This document shows, piece by piece, positions 1 to 8,928 of a DNA stretch of 64,000 bases. Within the stretch, counting starts at the first letter, position 1. Every line of letters begins with the position of its first letter. A program made the position numbers and the translations under genes. This stretch comes from JAVKDP01 sp040222185. Its GTDB lineage: Bacteria; Bacteroidota; Rhodothermia; Balneolales; Balneolaceae. The stretch is from positions 1 to 64,000 of the forward strand of contig JAVKDP010000088.1 of assembly GCA_040222185.1 (NCBI GenBank), in the 5' to 3' direction. The notes beneath the pieces are model-generated. The model was given only the letters and a program-made list of their open reading frames with translations. It did not search any database and was not told the origin of the DNA.

Positions 1-795
1 GCCTGTCTGATCTTCAGAAAGAATCTTCCCAATAGAAGAACTGACTTCTTTAGGAAGAGTCTGGTAGAACTCGATCGTGTTATCCAGGTATTTACGATCG
101 TCTCCACTCACTTCTATATAGAAATTATTCAATAGTAATTCAGGATTGATATGCGATATTCGGGCGGCTATTTCCATCCAGTTGATAGAATAGTATCGAA
201 TCATTCCTGATCGGGTATGCACTTTACCAAGAATACAATGATCGGCAACAACATTATTGAGATGTTCTTTCATCTGCTTTTCAACCCTGTTATCAATCAC
301 TACCCCATACATATACATATGATCTATAACCTTTGGGGCATCAAGTAATGCCCTGCCAAAGAAAAAGGAGTCTGTGAAGTCGGCTGTTATCGTACCGTAT
401 GAGATAACTCCACGAACCGGTATTCGATCAAAGATACATGAGGCTACTATAACCTGGCATGCGATAAGAAGATTTTGAAGAGAGAATTCAGAATCATCAT
501 TAGCAACTATAAGGATGGTCTCCGAGTAAAAGGTAAACTTAAGAACCTCTTCTATGTCATAATCATAGTCTTCCTTCATCGACTCCTTTAAGCTCTTAAC
601 ACTATCAATCAGGATATGATGGAAGATGTCGATTCTTCTTTTAACGCTAAGATGATCTTTTTTGCGTATGAAATCATCAATCCCCATTAAATCAATAACA
701 GCAATGAACCTCTCAGATGTCTTTTCCCAGGTTTTCGTTTCCAAACCTATATCCTCAAATAAGCCAGTTAGTAAGAAAGTTGCATTAGCAACCAT
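1..795 (-). CDS. Nucleotide cyclase-like protein, 3' end outside window
   Basis: An open frame of 265 codons runs without a stop from an ATG at 795 to the window edge, so the C-terminus is missing. After about 30 residues comes RFIAVIDLMGIDDFI, then VLKFTFYSETILIV, then IPVRGVISYGTI and FFGRALLDAPKVID. This order (Asp at the end of strand 1, a Lys...Ser-Glu hairpin, an RG-SYG strand) is what I know from stand-alone proteins with a class III nucleotidyl-cyclase-like fold. The second metal position is Glu (YSET) where Asp is usual, so activity is uncertain. No signal peptide, membrane segment or receptor domain is visible. It lies 57 bp downstream of the acuI-like gene on the same strand. The family assignment is inference from motif order; the frame itself is certain. 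Confidence 0.6.
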   Translation of the reverse strand, partial: MVANATFLLTGLFEDIGLETKTWEKTSERFIAVIDLMGIDDFIRKKDHLSVKRRIDIFHHILIDSVKSLKESMKEDYDYDIEEVLKFTFYSETILIVANDDSEFSLQNLLIACQVIVASCIFDRIPVRGVISYGTITADFTDSFFFGRALLDAPKVIDHMYMYGVVIDNRVEKQMKEHLNNVVADHCILGKVHTRSGMIRYYSINWMEIAARISHINPELLLNNFYIEVSGDDRKYLDNTIEFYQTLPKEVSSSIGKILSEDQTG

Positions 796-852
796 TTATA
801 ATAACATATAATAAGGATCAGATTCAAGCCAGTGATATTAAAAGAATAGAGC

Positions 853-1848
853 TCAGACTTTTATAACAACCCGGCCAACCTGCTTTCCATCCAGGATGGT
901 TTCAACCTCTTTTGAGAGGCCTTCCAGGGAAACTACCCTATGAAAATCATTCGGCAAAAGACTGAAGTCAAAAGAAGCAATGGTATCCCATATCTGGCCT
1001 CTTAGTGGACGTTCACAAATGGCAGAATCAATACCTAAAAGAGAAACTCCTCTAAGAATAAAAGGATATACATTTGTAGAAAGCTCTTTCCCAAGAATAT
1101 TCCCACAGCAGGCTACAGCACCCTTTTCATGAGTTTGACGAAGTACAGAGTCCAATACTTCCCCTCCAACCGTTTCAATAGCGCCCATCCATTTCCTGGA
1201 TAATAGAGGGGCATTGCCAACTTCAAGTAACTCATCTGAATTTAATATGTGTGATGCACCAAGTTGTTTAAGAAAGGTAGTTGTGGAAGGTTTTCGGCTG
1301 GCAGCAATTACTTCATATCCAAGTTGAGCTAATCCAAAAGTAGCCAAAGAGCCCACGCCCCCTGTAGCGCCTGTTACCAACACCGGACCCGAATCAGGTG
1401 TAATTAGTTCTCTTTTAAGCCTTTCAATTCCGTAAATAGCCGTAAACCCTGCGGTTCCGAATATCATAGCTTGTTCTGGTGTCAAAGCCTCGGGAAGCGA
1501 CACCACCCATTCAGCAGGTACACTGATGAACTCACTAAATCCACCAAAAGTGTTGGTTCCCAAATCATAGCCAGTAACAATAACTGGTTGCCCTTTTTGA
1601 AATGTTTGCGAACTATCTTCGACTACTACTCCTACTGCATCAATCCCGGGGATATGCGGATATTTCCGGGTTACATGGTTTCTCCCTGTTGAAGAAAGAG
1701 CGTCTTTATAGTTCAGCGAAGAGTATTGAACTTTGATAAGCACATCATATTCAGGTAGAGAGCTAAAGGGAATAGTGTCAACTTTACCGGAATAAATACC
1801 GTCGTTTTCCTGGACATAATATGCGTTGAAAGTGTCTGGTCTGTTCAT
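853..1848 (-). CDS. acuI: YhdH/AcuI-family quinone oxidoreductase (acrylyl-CoA reductase-like)
   Basis: 331 residues, the normal length of the YhdH/AcuI branch of the zinc-independent MDR superfamily. SSLNYKDALS (43-52), PHIPGIDAVGVV (64-75) and the Rossmann loop VTGATGGVGS (158-167) are all present, and no structural zinc cysteine cluster is seen. Members reduce acryloyl-CoA to propionyl-CoA or small quinones with NADPH in the cytosol. The start overlaps the stop of the aldehyde dehydrogenase by 4 nt (ATGA), so it is the third gene of a coupled SDR-ALDH-AcuI unit. The context suggests detoxification or use of reactive carbonyls. The family is firm; the exact substrate is inferred. Confidence 0.85.
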   Translation of the reverse strand: MNRPDTFNAYYVQENDGIYSGKVDTIPFSSLPEYDVLIKVQYSSLNYKDALSSTGRNHVTRKYPHIPGIDAVGVVVEDSSQTFQKGQPVIVTGYDLGTNTFGGFSEFISVPAEWVVSLPEALTPEQAMIFGTAGFTAIYGIERLKRELITPDSGPVLVTGATGGVGSLATFGLAQLGYEVIAASRKPSTTTFLKQLGASHILNSDELLEVGNAPLLSRKWMGAIETVGGEVLDSVLRQTHEKGAVACCGNILGKELSTNVYPFILRGVSLLGIDSAICERPLRGQIWDTIASFDFSLLPNDFHRVVSLEGLSKEVETILDGKQVGRVVIKV

Positions 1849-3215
1849 CTGAAAATCGTTTTAAGCCACTTAATTTTGTCATCATAGGGAGCGTAACGAA
1901 GTGGTATATCCATCATAAAACTCTTCTTCATTATACTCTTTTGATGGGAGAAACTGTCAAAACTTGCCTTGCCATGGTAAGAACCAAAACCACTGGCTCC
2001 AACTCCCCCAAAGCTCAGGTTATGATTTCCAAGCTGTGCGATGGTATCATTAATTGCTCCTCCTCCAAAAGAGATATTCTCTAATAAAAACTGCTCAGTA
2101 GAATCATTAGTTGTAAATACATAAAGAGCGAGCGGCCGCGGAAATTTTCTTACCTCTTCAACCACGTCTTCTAGTTCTTTGAAAGTTAAAATCGGAAGGA
2201 TAGGTCCAAAAATCTCATCCTTCATTACATCATGCTCCCAGGTAACATCATCCAGGATTGTAGGAGATATATAATTGGTTTCAGGATCGGTTTCTCCACC
2301 AAGAACCACAGTCCCATTGTCGAGGAAGGAACTTAAGCGATCAAAATGAGCTTCGTTAATAATTCTCGGGAAATCAGGGCTTTTCCTGGGATCTTCTCCA
2401 TATAGCGAAGTCACAGACTTTTTGAGTTCTTCAATAAAATCTGACTTAATGGATTCTTCAACCAGGAGGTAGTCAGGAGCAACACAAGTTTGCCCGGCAT
2501 TTACAAATTTACCCCATACAATACGTTTTGCTGAAATTGCGAGGTCTGCCGTGCTATCAATAATACAGGGACTTTTTCCTCCGAGCTCCAGGGTAACAGG
2601 GATGAGGCGCTTTGCGGCAGATTGCATTATGATTTTGCCTACTCTAGTACTTCCGGTAAAGAAAATGTAATCGAAATCCAGCTCCAGCAGATCAGTACTT
2701 ACATCAACCCCGCCATTAACAACGGTGATATATTCCGGTTCAAAGTGGTTGGAGATAAGCTCTTCAATAATGGAAGAGGTATTTGGAGTAAGTTCGGAAG
2801 GCTTAATTACGGCGGTATTACCTGCTGAGATTGCGCCAACCAATGGGAGTAAGCTTAAATGAACCGGGTAGTTCCATGGAGCCAGTATTAGAGTGGACCC
2901 AAAAGGTTCGGTCAGTATGTAGTTTTGAGAAGGGAAATTGACAAGGGAAGAGGCTACTTTTTGTGGTTTCACCCAATTTCTGAGGTTCTTGATTGCGTAA
3001 TTAATTTCACCAATGATAAGCCCGATTTCTGTTGCAAAGGTTTCAAAAGGAGCTTTTTTAAAATCCTTATAAACTGCATCAATAATTGCCTGGTCATTTT
3101 CTTTTAGCAGGGCCTTCAGTTTTTTTAACTGCTCGACTCTGAATGTCGTTGATTTTGTCTCCCTGCCGCGGAAGTACTTTTTTTGAGCTTCAATTAAATC
3201 AGTATATCTATTCAT
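1845..3215 (-). CDS. Aldehyde dehydrogenase (class 3-like)
   Basis: 456 residues, the length of class 3 ALDHs, shorter than the ~490 of classes 1 and 2. APWNYPVHL (112-120), FTGSTRVGK (186-194), the general base Glu210 in LELGGKSP and the nucleophile Cys244 in NAGQTC are intact. The C-terminal part carries FGGVGASGFGSYHGKASFDSFSHQK, written here only as the typical FGG-SG-YHG signature of the class. It oxidises fatty or aromatic aldehydes with NAD(P) and ends in a basic, hydrophobic tail that could touch the membrane. It overlaps the SDR gene by 8 nt and the acuI-like gene by 4 nt, so the three are probably co-translated. The substrate cannot be read from sequence. Confidence 0.9.
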   Translation of the reverse strand: MNRYTDLIEAQKKYFRGRETKSTTFRVEQLKKLKALLKENDQAIIDAVYKDFKKAPFETFATEIGLIIGEINYAIKNLRNWVKPQKVASSLVNFPSQNYILTEPFGSTLILAPWNYPVHLSLLPLVGAISAGNTAVIKPSELTPNTSSIIEELISNHFEPEYITVVNGGVDVSTDLLELDFDYIFFTGSTRVGKIIMQSAAKRLIPVTLELGGKSPCIIDSTADLAISAKRIVWGKFVNAGQTCVAPDYLLVEESIKSDFIEELKKSVTSLYGEDPRKSPDFPRIINEAHFDRLSSFLDNGTVVLGGETDPETNYISPTILDDVTWEHDVMKDEIFGPILPILTFKELEDVVEEVRKFPRPLALYVFTTNDSTEQFLLENISFGGGAINDTIAQLGNHNLSFGGVGASGFGSYHGKASFDSFSHQKSIMKKSFMMDIPLRYAPYDDKIKWLKTIFR

Positions 3216-4026
3216 TTTTTCTCCCTTTAAATGTATCCATCGATTCGTAGACTTTAAAAATATTTCCAGCTATAAAATCATACATAGCTGTCGGTAAAAC
3301 ACCCCTGAAAAACATGGTAGTTTTAACCATGAAGGGAGCTTTTAAATGCAATTTATTTCGCTCAACAGCGCGGATGATTTTATCTACAATGGTATCCGGG
3401 TTTAGGAGTGGCATCATCAAAGGAGCTTTTACTCCATCAAACATTCCGGTATTGATGTAGCTGGGCATAACATTGAGAACTCTAATATCAGGATAGCCCT
3501 TTTTGAGTTCTAACCTCAGAGACTCTGACCAACCCACAGCAGCCCATTTACTGGCAGCATAAACAGCCATTCCCGGATTTGGAGTAAGCCCGACAGCAGA
3601 AGTTATATTAACAATATGCCCTATACTCTTTTCCATCATAGCAGGAAGAAACGCGTTAGCTACAAACATCAACCCCATAGCGTTTATACCAATAGTCCTG
3701 GAAATATCTTCCGGAGTATGCTCATCAAACGATTTCCCTACTACTATTCCTGCATTGTTAAATAAAATATCAACTGAGCCATATTCTGAGAGGACTTTTT
3801 GCGCAGCTTCTGAAACTTGTTCCGGTCTAGAAACATCGACAACATTGGTAGAAACAGAATGCCCTGCGTTCATCAAGCCTGAAGCAGCTGCAATAATTTG
3901 GTCCTCGTCAATGTCCCAGATAACTAGGTGCTTTGCTCCTTTTTCAAGTGCTTTTTTCCCCATCAACAAGCCAATGCCGTTGGCTCCACCTGTAACTAAG
4001 ACTGTTTTACCTGAAAATGATGCCAT
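3208..4026 (-). CDS. Short-chain dehydrogenase/reductase (classical SDR)
   Basis: 272 residues. The cofactor loop TGGANGIG (12-19), the NNAG motif (90-93) and the catalytic Ser143, Tyr156 and Lys160 (YAASK) define a classical SDR. The basic residue expected for NADPH is not obvious and VIWDID (35-40) suggests NAD(H). The C-terminal 60 residues are hydrophobic and basic, as in SDRs that act on membrane lipids or retinoid-like substrates. It is the first gene of the SDR-ALDH-AcuI unit. The promoter must lie in the 99-bp divergent gap shared with the M28 peptidase. An alcohol-to-aldehyde-to-acid relay with the next gene is plausible but inferred. Confidence 0.88.
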   Translation of the reverse strand: MASFSGKTVLVTGGANGIGLLMGKKALEKGAKHLVIWDIDEDQIIAAASGLMNAGHSVSTNVVDVSRPEQVSEAAQKVLSEYGSVDILFNNAGIVVGKSFDEHTPEDISRTIGINAMGLMFVANAFLPAMMEKSIGHIVNITSAVGLTPNPGMAVYAASKWAAVGWSESLRLELKKGYPDIRVLNVMPSYINTGMFDGVKAPLMMPLLNPDTIVDKIIRAVERNKLHLKAPFMVKTTMFFRGVLPTAMYDFIAGNIFKVYESMDTFKGRKNE

Positions 4027-4125
4027 GTTTTAATATTATTTTAACTGTTAATAGTAGTCAAAAAGGTTTGAGTTCGAAAGGTAGAGCAGTATTTTCAGAA
4101 AAACCTAAATGACGAATTTAATTTC

Positions 4126-5766
4126 ATGAAAAAAACACTTCTATTTATTCCTGCTTTAATTTTGCTGGCGTGTAATTCTTCGGTAAATCCTGACCAGGCG
4201 GCACAATTGATTACAAAAGATAATCTGATGTCTCATGTGGCGGTACTGTCATCGGATGAGTTTTTGGGTAGGTCAACCGGAACTGAAGGTGAGCAAAAGT
4301 CAGTAGATTATCTTGTTTCCGAGTTCAAAGCTATGGGTGTTGAGTCGGGGGTTAGTGATGGCAGTTATATACAAGCCTTCCCACTGGTCGGTCAAAGGAC
4401 TTCAAATCATAAAATGAGTTTTTCGGCCCGGGGAAAAAGAACCTTAAATGCGGAATTTTTTACTGATTTTGTAGCGTGGCCCTCTGATGAAGCTACGGAA
4501 GTAGATATCAGTAATGCTGAACTCGTTTATGTAGGATATGGCATCCAGGCTCCGGAAGAAAACTGGGATGACTTCAAAGGAGTTGATTTAAAGGGCAAGA
4601 TTATAGTGATAAAGAATAATGACCCGGAATACGAAGAGAATTTATTTGGTGGAAGAGCCCGGCTTTTTTATGGGCGTTATACTTATAAATATGAGAAGGC
4701 TAAAGAAATGGGAGCTCTCGGTGCTATCATCATTCACACAACAGAAACCGCTGGTTATGGCTGGAATGTAGTTTCCAATGGTTGGAGCAGAGAGCGTTTT
4801 AATGTGAAGAGTACAGGTGGTGGAGACTCTGAAACCAAACTAAATGCGTGGATTTCTTATGAAACCAGTAATACGCTATTCAATATGGCTGGCTTAAATG
4901 TTGATGAGCAACTTTCAGCTGCTGATAGCCCCGATTTTACCCCTGTTTCATTAGGTAATGTACGAATGAATCTTAGCCTTGATGCCGAATACCGGGATAT
5001 AAGCGCAATGAATGTACTTGGTGTAGTTGAAGGCTCAGACCCGGAACTAAAAGATGAATATCTTGTACTAACTGCGCATTTTGATCACCTTGGAATTACC
5101 GCTCCTGTTAATGGGGATTCTCTAAACAATGGAGCTGAAGATAACGCTGCAGGTGTTAGTGCTTTGTTGGAATCTATGAAAGCGTATAAAGCAATACAGC
5201 CCCAGTTAAAGAGAAGTGTACTAGGTCTTGTAGTAAGTGCAGAAGAAGTCGGGTTACTGGGTTCAAAGTTTTGGGGTGAAAATCCTACAGTTGATCCAGG
5301 TAAAGTAAGTGCTAATATCAATCTTGATGGGATGAATGTATATGGTGAAACGGAAGATGTAGTTATTATAGGGTACGGAAGAAACAGTGTAGCCGACCTT
5401 GTGGTTGAAGAAGCTACAGCCGAAGGCAGAGTCGTGAAGCCGGATCCACGCCCTGAAAATGGGATTTTCTATCGGTCAGATCACTTTAATATGGCAAAAG
5501 TCGGAATTCCTGCTATTTTCCCCAACCCGGGAACAGACTTTGTTGGTAAAGATGAAGCTTTTTCCGCAATGATTGATAGTGTGTCTGGAGCAAACTATCA
5601 TACGGTAAATGATGAAGTAAATGAATACTGGGATCTTACTGGTGCAGAAAAAGACGCCCGATTGTTTTTTAAAGTAGGGCTTCGTGTGTTGAACGCACCA
5701 GCTCTTCAAACATGGAAAACAGGAGATGAATTTGAAGCAACCAGGTTGGAGTCATTAAATAACTAG
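4126..5766 (+). CDS. M28-family metallopeptidase with PA domain, lipoprotein
   Basis: 546 residues beginning with a lipoprotein signal whose lipobox is LLAC (Cys16). A protease-associated insert spans roughly 130-270 (VYVGYGI..., IIIHTTE). The di-zinc peptidase core follows: LTAHFDH (His318), EDNAAG (Asp339), SAEE (Glu373/374), NLDGMN (Asp401) and a late His in NYHTVNDE. All ligands are present, so it should be an active aminopeptidase or carboxypeptidase in the periplasm or on the outer membrane. It starts 99 bp from the divergent SDR gene; the histidine kinase begins 22 bp downstream on the same strand, so read-through is possible. Confidence 0.9.
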   Translation: MKKTLLFIPALILLACNSSVNPDQAAQLITKDNLMSHVAVLSSDEFLGRSTGTEGEQKSVDYLVSEFKAMGVESGVSDGSYIQAFPLVGQRTSNHKMSFSARGKRTLNAEFFTDFVAWPSDEATEVDISNAELVYVGYGIQAPEENWDDFKGVDLKGKIIVIKNNDPEYEENLFGGRARLFYGRYTYKYEKAKEMGALGAIIIHTTETAGYGWNVVSNGWSRERFNVKSTGGGDSETKLNAWISYETSNTLFNMAGLNVDEQLSAADSPDFTPVSLGNVRMNLSLDAEYRDISAMNVLGVVEGSDPELKDEYLVLTAHFDHLGITAPVNGDSLNNGAEDNAAGVSALLESMKAYKAIQPQLKRSVLGLVVSAEEVGLLGSKFWGENPTVDPGKVSANINLDGMNVYGETEDVVIIGYGRNSVADLVVEEATAEGRVVKPDPRPENGIFYRSDHFNMAKVGIPAIFPNPGTDFVGKDEAFSAMIDSVSGANYHTVNDEVNEYWDLTGAEKDARLFFKVGLRVLNAPALQTWKTGDEFEATRLESLNN

Positions 5767-5788
5767 GTAGTCAGGAAAACTAAAATAC

Positions 5789-8014
5789 ATGAGCTTAACT
5801 AAAGCATACTGGCGATGGGATATAGAGAGCGACCTCGTTGAGGGAGGAGAATTTCTTGAATCCTTATTTAAGCTTAATGGTGATAATGAGACGATTCACT
5901 TTAAAGAGGCAATCAGGCCTCAGTTAAAGGAAGAGGAACGTGTTTTATTAAAAGATCACTTTAATGAACATGTAGAAAGTAAAGGGGAAATCCCGTTCAG
6001 GGGCGAGACTACACATTTGTTCGGCGAAGAAAACGAGCCTGTTTCTGTGCTCTGGTTCGGAGAAGTAATCCGTTGGTCAAAAGAGGGCAAGCCTCTTCAA
6101 ATGGCCGGGCTGGCAAAAAAGAAGGTTGATAAACCTCTGCGAAAAAAACTTTCGAAAGTAGAGGCTTTTTTATTTTTCCGTCTAATGGATCATCTCAATG
6201 AGAGTATTTTCTTTAAAGACCTGGAGAGCCGCTTCATCCGAATTAATAAGGAGTGCGCCAGGAAATTTGGTCTGGATGATCCTTCAGAGGCGGTAGGAAA
6301 AACAGATTTTGATATCTTTGGAATTGAGCATGCCCAGGAAGCTTTTGAAGATGAACAAAGAATCATTGCAACAGAGGAGCCCATCTTCCAGAAGGTAGAA
6401 AAAGAGACTTTTGCAGATGACAGGACAAAAATAAAGTGGGCTTCTACAAGTAAACTGCCTTTATATGATGAAAATGGAGAGTTAATCGGGACTTTTGGTA
6501 TTACCAGGGATATAACTCACCAAAAAAGTATCGAAGAAAGCCTTCGCCATAACGATGAATTATTTACAAAACTCTCTGAATTGGCTCCCGGGTTTTTGTA
6601 CCTGCATGAAGTGGATGTTGATGGGAACGTGAGTTTCCCATTTGTGAGCGATGGAATTAAGGAAATGTTTGCTCTTCCTCCAGAAGCTATACAGAATAGC
6701 TTTAGTCCACTGATGAAAAAGGTCCATAGAGAAGATCTTAAAAGGGTGATGAAATCTATCAGTGAATCCGTTAAAAATGCCACTGAGTGGGATTGTGAAT
6801 ACCGGATTATTCATCCGGAAAAAGGATGGCGTTGGGTTAAAGGAAAAGCAAAACCTGAAATCCAGGAAGACGGGAGCCTGCTTTCGCCAGGATTTATCAC
6901 TGACATTACAGAGATAAAAGCTGTTTCAGAAGCAAATGCAGAACTAAAGCAACAGTTCCAGTCCGTATTTAATACCGTACCAAACCTGATTTTCGTTAAA
7001 GATGGTGTTGGCAAATATGTAATGGCAAATGATGCTGCATGCAAATTCTTTGGAAAAGAAAGAGAGGAGCTGTTGGGTAGTACTGACCTGGATTTGGGAG
7101 TTCCGAAAGAAAAGGCCGATATGTTCTTAGAGGCTGATGCCGAAGTCATAGAAACCAAAGCACCACAATTCTTCTCGGAGATAAAAACCACGCTGGCAAA
7201 TGGTGAAGATGTGTGGCATCAAACCATAAAAGTTCCCTTTCAGCAAACAGGAACAAACAAGCCCGCCGTACTAACCATTGTAACGGATATCACTGAGCGC
7301 AAGCAGAAAGAACTTGAATTGAATGAAACACTGGATATTATCGGTGATCAAAACAAACGTTTAACAAACTTTGCTCATATCGTGTCCCATAATCTGAGAA
7401 ACCACGCAGGTAATATATCTATGCTGCTTACACTTTATGATACTGATGAGTCTGAAGAAGAGCAGGAAGAGACTTTGGGATACCTAAAAACGGCATCAGA
7501 TCGATTAAACGAATCCATAAACGATTTAAATGAGATCGTAGACCTTCAGCAAAAAACAATAAACCAGCATAAAGAAGTAAATATCAATGAGTATGTCACA
7601 AAGACCAAGGAAGTTCTGCTTACCGAGATTTTGAAACATAATGTGACATTTGAGGAAGATATTCCAAAGGGTCTTTCTTTAGAATACAATCCCGCCTACC
7701 TGGAAAGTATTATGCTAAACCTGTTATCAAACGCCATTAAGTACAGGAAGCCCGAGCTTAACCCGATAATCGGGATAAAAGCATACGAGGAAGGCGAACA
7801 TACTTTTTTTGAAGTTTCAGATAACGGGCTTGGATTGGATTTAGAAAAGCATGGAGAAAAATTATTTGGGATGTATAACACCTTTCATGGGAATGAGAAC
7901 TCTAAAGGGATAGGCTTATTTATTACTAAAAACCAGATTGAGTCGATGGGAGGAAAGATAAGCGTAGAAAGTGAATCTGGTCATGGAACAACATTTAAAA
8001 TTAGATTGAAATGA
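5789..8014 (+). CDS. Cytosolic multi-PAS sensor histidine kinase
   Basis: 741 residues with no membrane segment. There is a weak PAS-like region at about 1-110, then clear PAS/PAC units at about 128-250 (FFKDLESRFIRINKECARKF; ends GITRDIT), 255-378 (ends GFITDIT) and 385-505 (IFVKDGVGKYVMANDAACKF; ends IVTDITERK). The dimerisation helix carries FAHIVSHNLRNH with phospho-acceptor His534. The ATPase has NLLSNAIKY (N box), VSDNGLGLDL (G1) and GIGLFITK (G2). It senses an intracellular cue through one or more PAS domains. The next gene, a single receiver domain, overlaps its stop by 4 nt (ATGA) and is the expected phosphotransfer partner. Confidence 0.93.
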   Translation: MSLTKAYWRWDIESDLVEGGEFLESLFKLNGDNETIHFKEAIRPQLKEEERVLLKDHFNEHVESKGEIPFRGETTHLFGEENEPVSVLWFGEVIRWSKEGKPLQMAGLAKKKVDKPLRKKLSKVEAFLFFRLMDHLNESIFFKDLESRFIRINKECARKFGLDDPSEAVGKTDFDIFGIEHAQEAFEDEQRIIATEEPIFQKVEKETFADDRTKIKWASTSKLPLYDENGELIGTFGITRDITHQKSIEESLRHNDELFTKLSELAPGFLYLHEVDVDGNVSFPFVSDGIKEMFALPPEAIQNSFSPLMKKVHREDLKRVMKSISESVKNATEWDCEYRIIHPEKGWRWVKGKAKPEIQEDGSLLSPGFITDITEIKAVSEANAELKQQFQSVFNTVPNLIFVKDGVGKYVMANDAACKFFGKEREELLGSTDLDLGVPKEKADMFLEADAEVIETKAPQFFSEIKTTLANGEDVWHQTIKVPFQQTGTNKPAVLTIVTDITERKQKELELNETLDIIGDQNKRLTNFAHIVSHNLRNHAGNISMLLTLYDTDESEEEQEETLGYLKTASDRLNESINDLNEIVDLQQKTINQHKEVNINEYVTKTKEVLLTEILKHNVTFEEDIPKGLSLEYNPAYLESIMLNLLSNAIKYRKPELNPIIGIKAYEEGEHTFFEVSDNGLGLDLEKHGEKLFGMYNTFHGNENSKGIGLFITKNQIESMGGKISVESESGHGTTFKIRLK

Positions 8015-8409
8015 GTACCGCAAAGAACATTTGTATTATTGATGATGATAAGGTGTACACCTTTGGTGTAAAGAAGATTATTAAAAATCATCTGCCACAA
8101 AACAAAGTTACTTCTTATGAGAACGGAAGAATTGCACTAGAAGGAATTCAGAAGGCTTTTGATGAGAACCTTCCGTTACCAGATTACATTTTGCTGGATA
8201 TAGACATGCCCGAGCTGAATGGCTGGGGCTTTTTGAAAGAGTTTGAAGAGCTCAGGGGCAAGATGGATAAAAAAATTGAAATCTTTGTGATCAGTTCAAG
8301 AGTAGAGAATAACACGCATTTACTCTTCAAAATGGAATGGGATGATAAAGTCTCGGACTTTATAAGAAAGCCGGTAAATGTAGAGCGATTAAAAGAGATT
8401 TTAGTTTAA
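8011..8409 (+). CDS. Single-domain response regulator (CheY-like)
   Basis: 132 residues, receiver domain only. The acidic pocket DDD (11-13), the phospho-acceptor Asp63 in LLDIDMPELNGW, a Ser switch residue (VISSR) and the invariant Lys in FIRKPV are all present. There is no DNA-binding or enzymatic output domain, so it must act by protein contact or as a phosphorelay intermediate. It is translationally coupled to the PAS kinase through an ATGA overlap and is the last gene of the unit; the downstream gene is convergent 14 bp away. Confidence 0.93.
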   Translation: MSTAKNICIIDDDKVYTFGVKKIIKNHLPQNKVTSYENGRIALEGIQKAFDENLPLPDYILLDIDMPELNGWGFLKEFEELRGKMDKKIEIFVISSRVENNTHLLFKMEWDDKVSDFIRKPVNVERLKEILV

Positions 8410-8423
8410 CGAACAGTCTTTAA

Positions 8424-8786
8424 TCATTCCTCGTCTTCAACAAGCTTCAGGAAAAGAGTCATAGAACTTTTTATGGTATAGTACTCCTTGGTTGACGTGA
8501 ATATTCCAAGAAAAGTAACAAGTACAGCTCCCACTCCGCCAACTAACATATACCATTCACCCGAGTTACCGTACTCAATTAGCTGTGTAACTCCCCAATA
8601 AAGACCATACACAATAAAGAAAGCTATTGAAAAGAAGATTTTATTGGTTTTCTTAAGCTGCTCTTTTGCAAATTCTTTATGCTTTCCTTCCTTAAGAAGC
8701 TGGTTGTCTTTATACAAAAGAAAAGGGATGATCTGGTTTTTAAAGTTTTCTTCAAAAAACGAAGACAGTGTTTCAGATGTAGCCAT
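8424..8786 (-). CDS. Small two-TM membrane protein, unknown function
   Basis: 120 residues with two hydrophobic segments at about 49-67 (FFSIAFFIVYGLYWGVTQ) and 79-97 (YMLVGGVGAVLVTFLGIF), an amphipathic Lys-rich N-terminus and a short acidic tail. I do not recognise a family. It stands alone on the minus strand, convergent with the response regulator and divergent from the DUF2911 gene 142 bp away. The composition matches its neighbours, so it is probably a real gene. Confidence 0.6.
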   Translation of the reverse strand: MATSETLSSFFEENFKNQIIPFLLYKDNQLLKEGKHKEFAKEQLKKTNKIFFSIAFFIVYGLYWGVTQLIEYGNSGEWYMLVGGVGAVLVTFLGIFTSTKEYYTIKSSMTLFLKLVEDEE

Positions 8787-8928
8787 AGCATCAAGTTTTT
8801 TATGGAATGAACTAGGTCCACGTAATTTGTTAAAAAAATTATCGAAACGAAATACCCTGTGAATTGCAATTAGTATGCTCTATTTTCGGACACTAACTAA
8901 AATGATTTAAAACAAAACTTCTACCGCA

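Noticed and set aside
1..4026. Anti-phage defence island around the nucleotide-cyclase-like gene
   Set aside because: The visible neighbours are metabolic enzymes and no effector, nuclease or membrane killer gene is next to it on the visible side.
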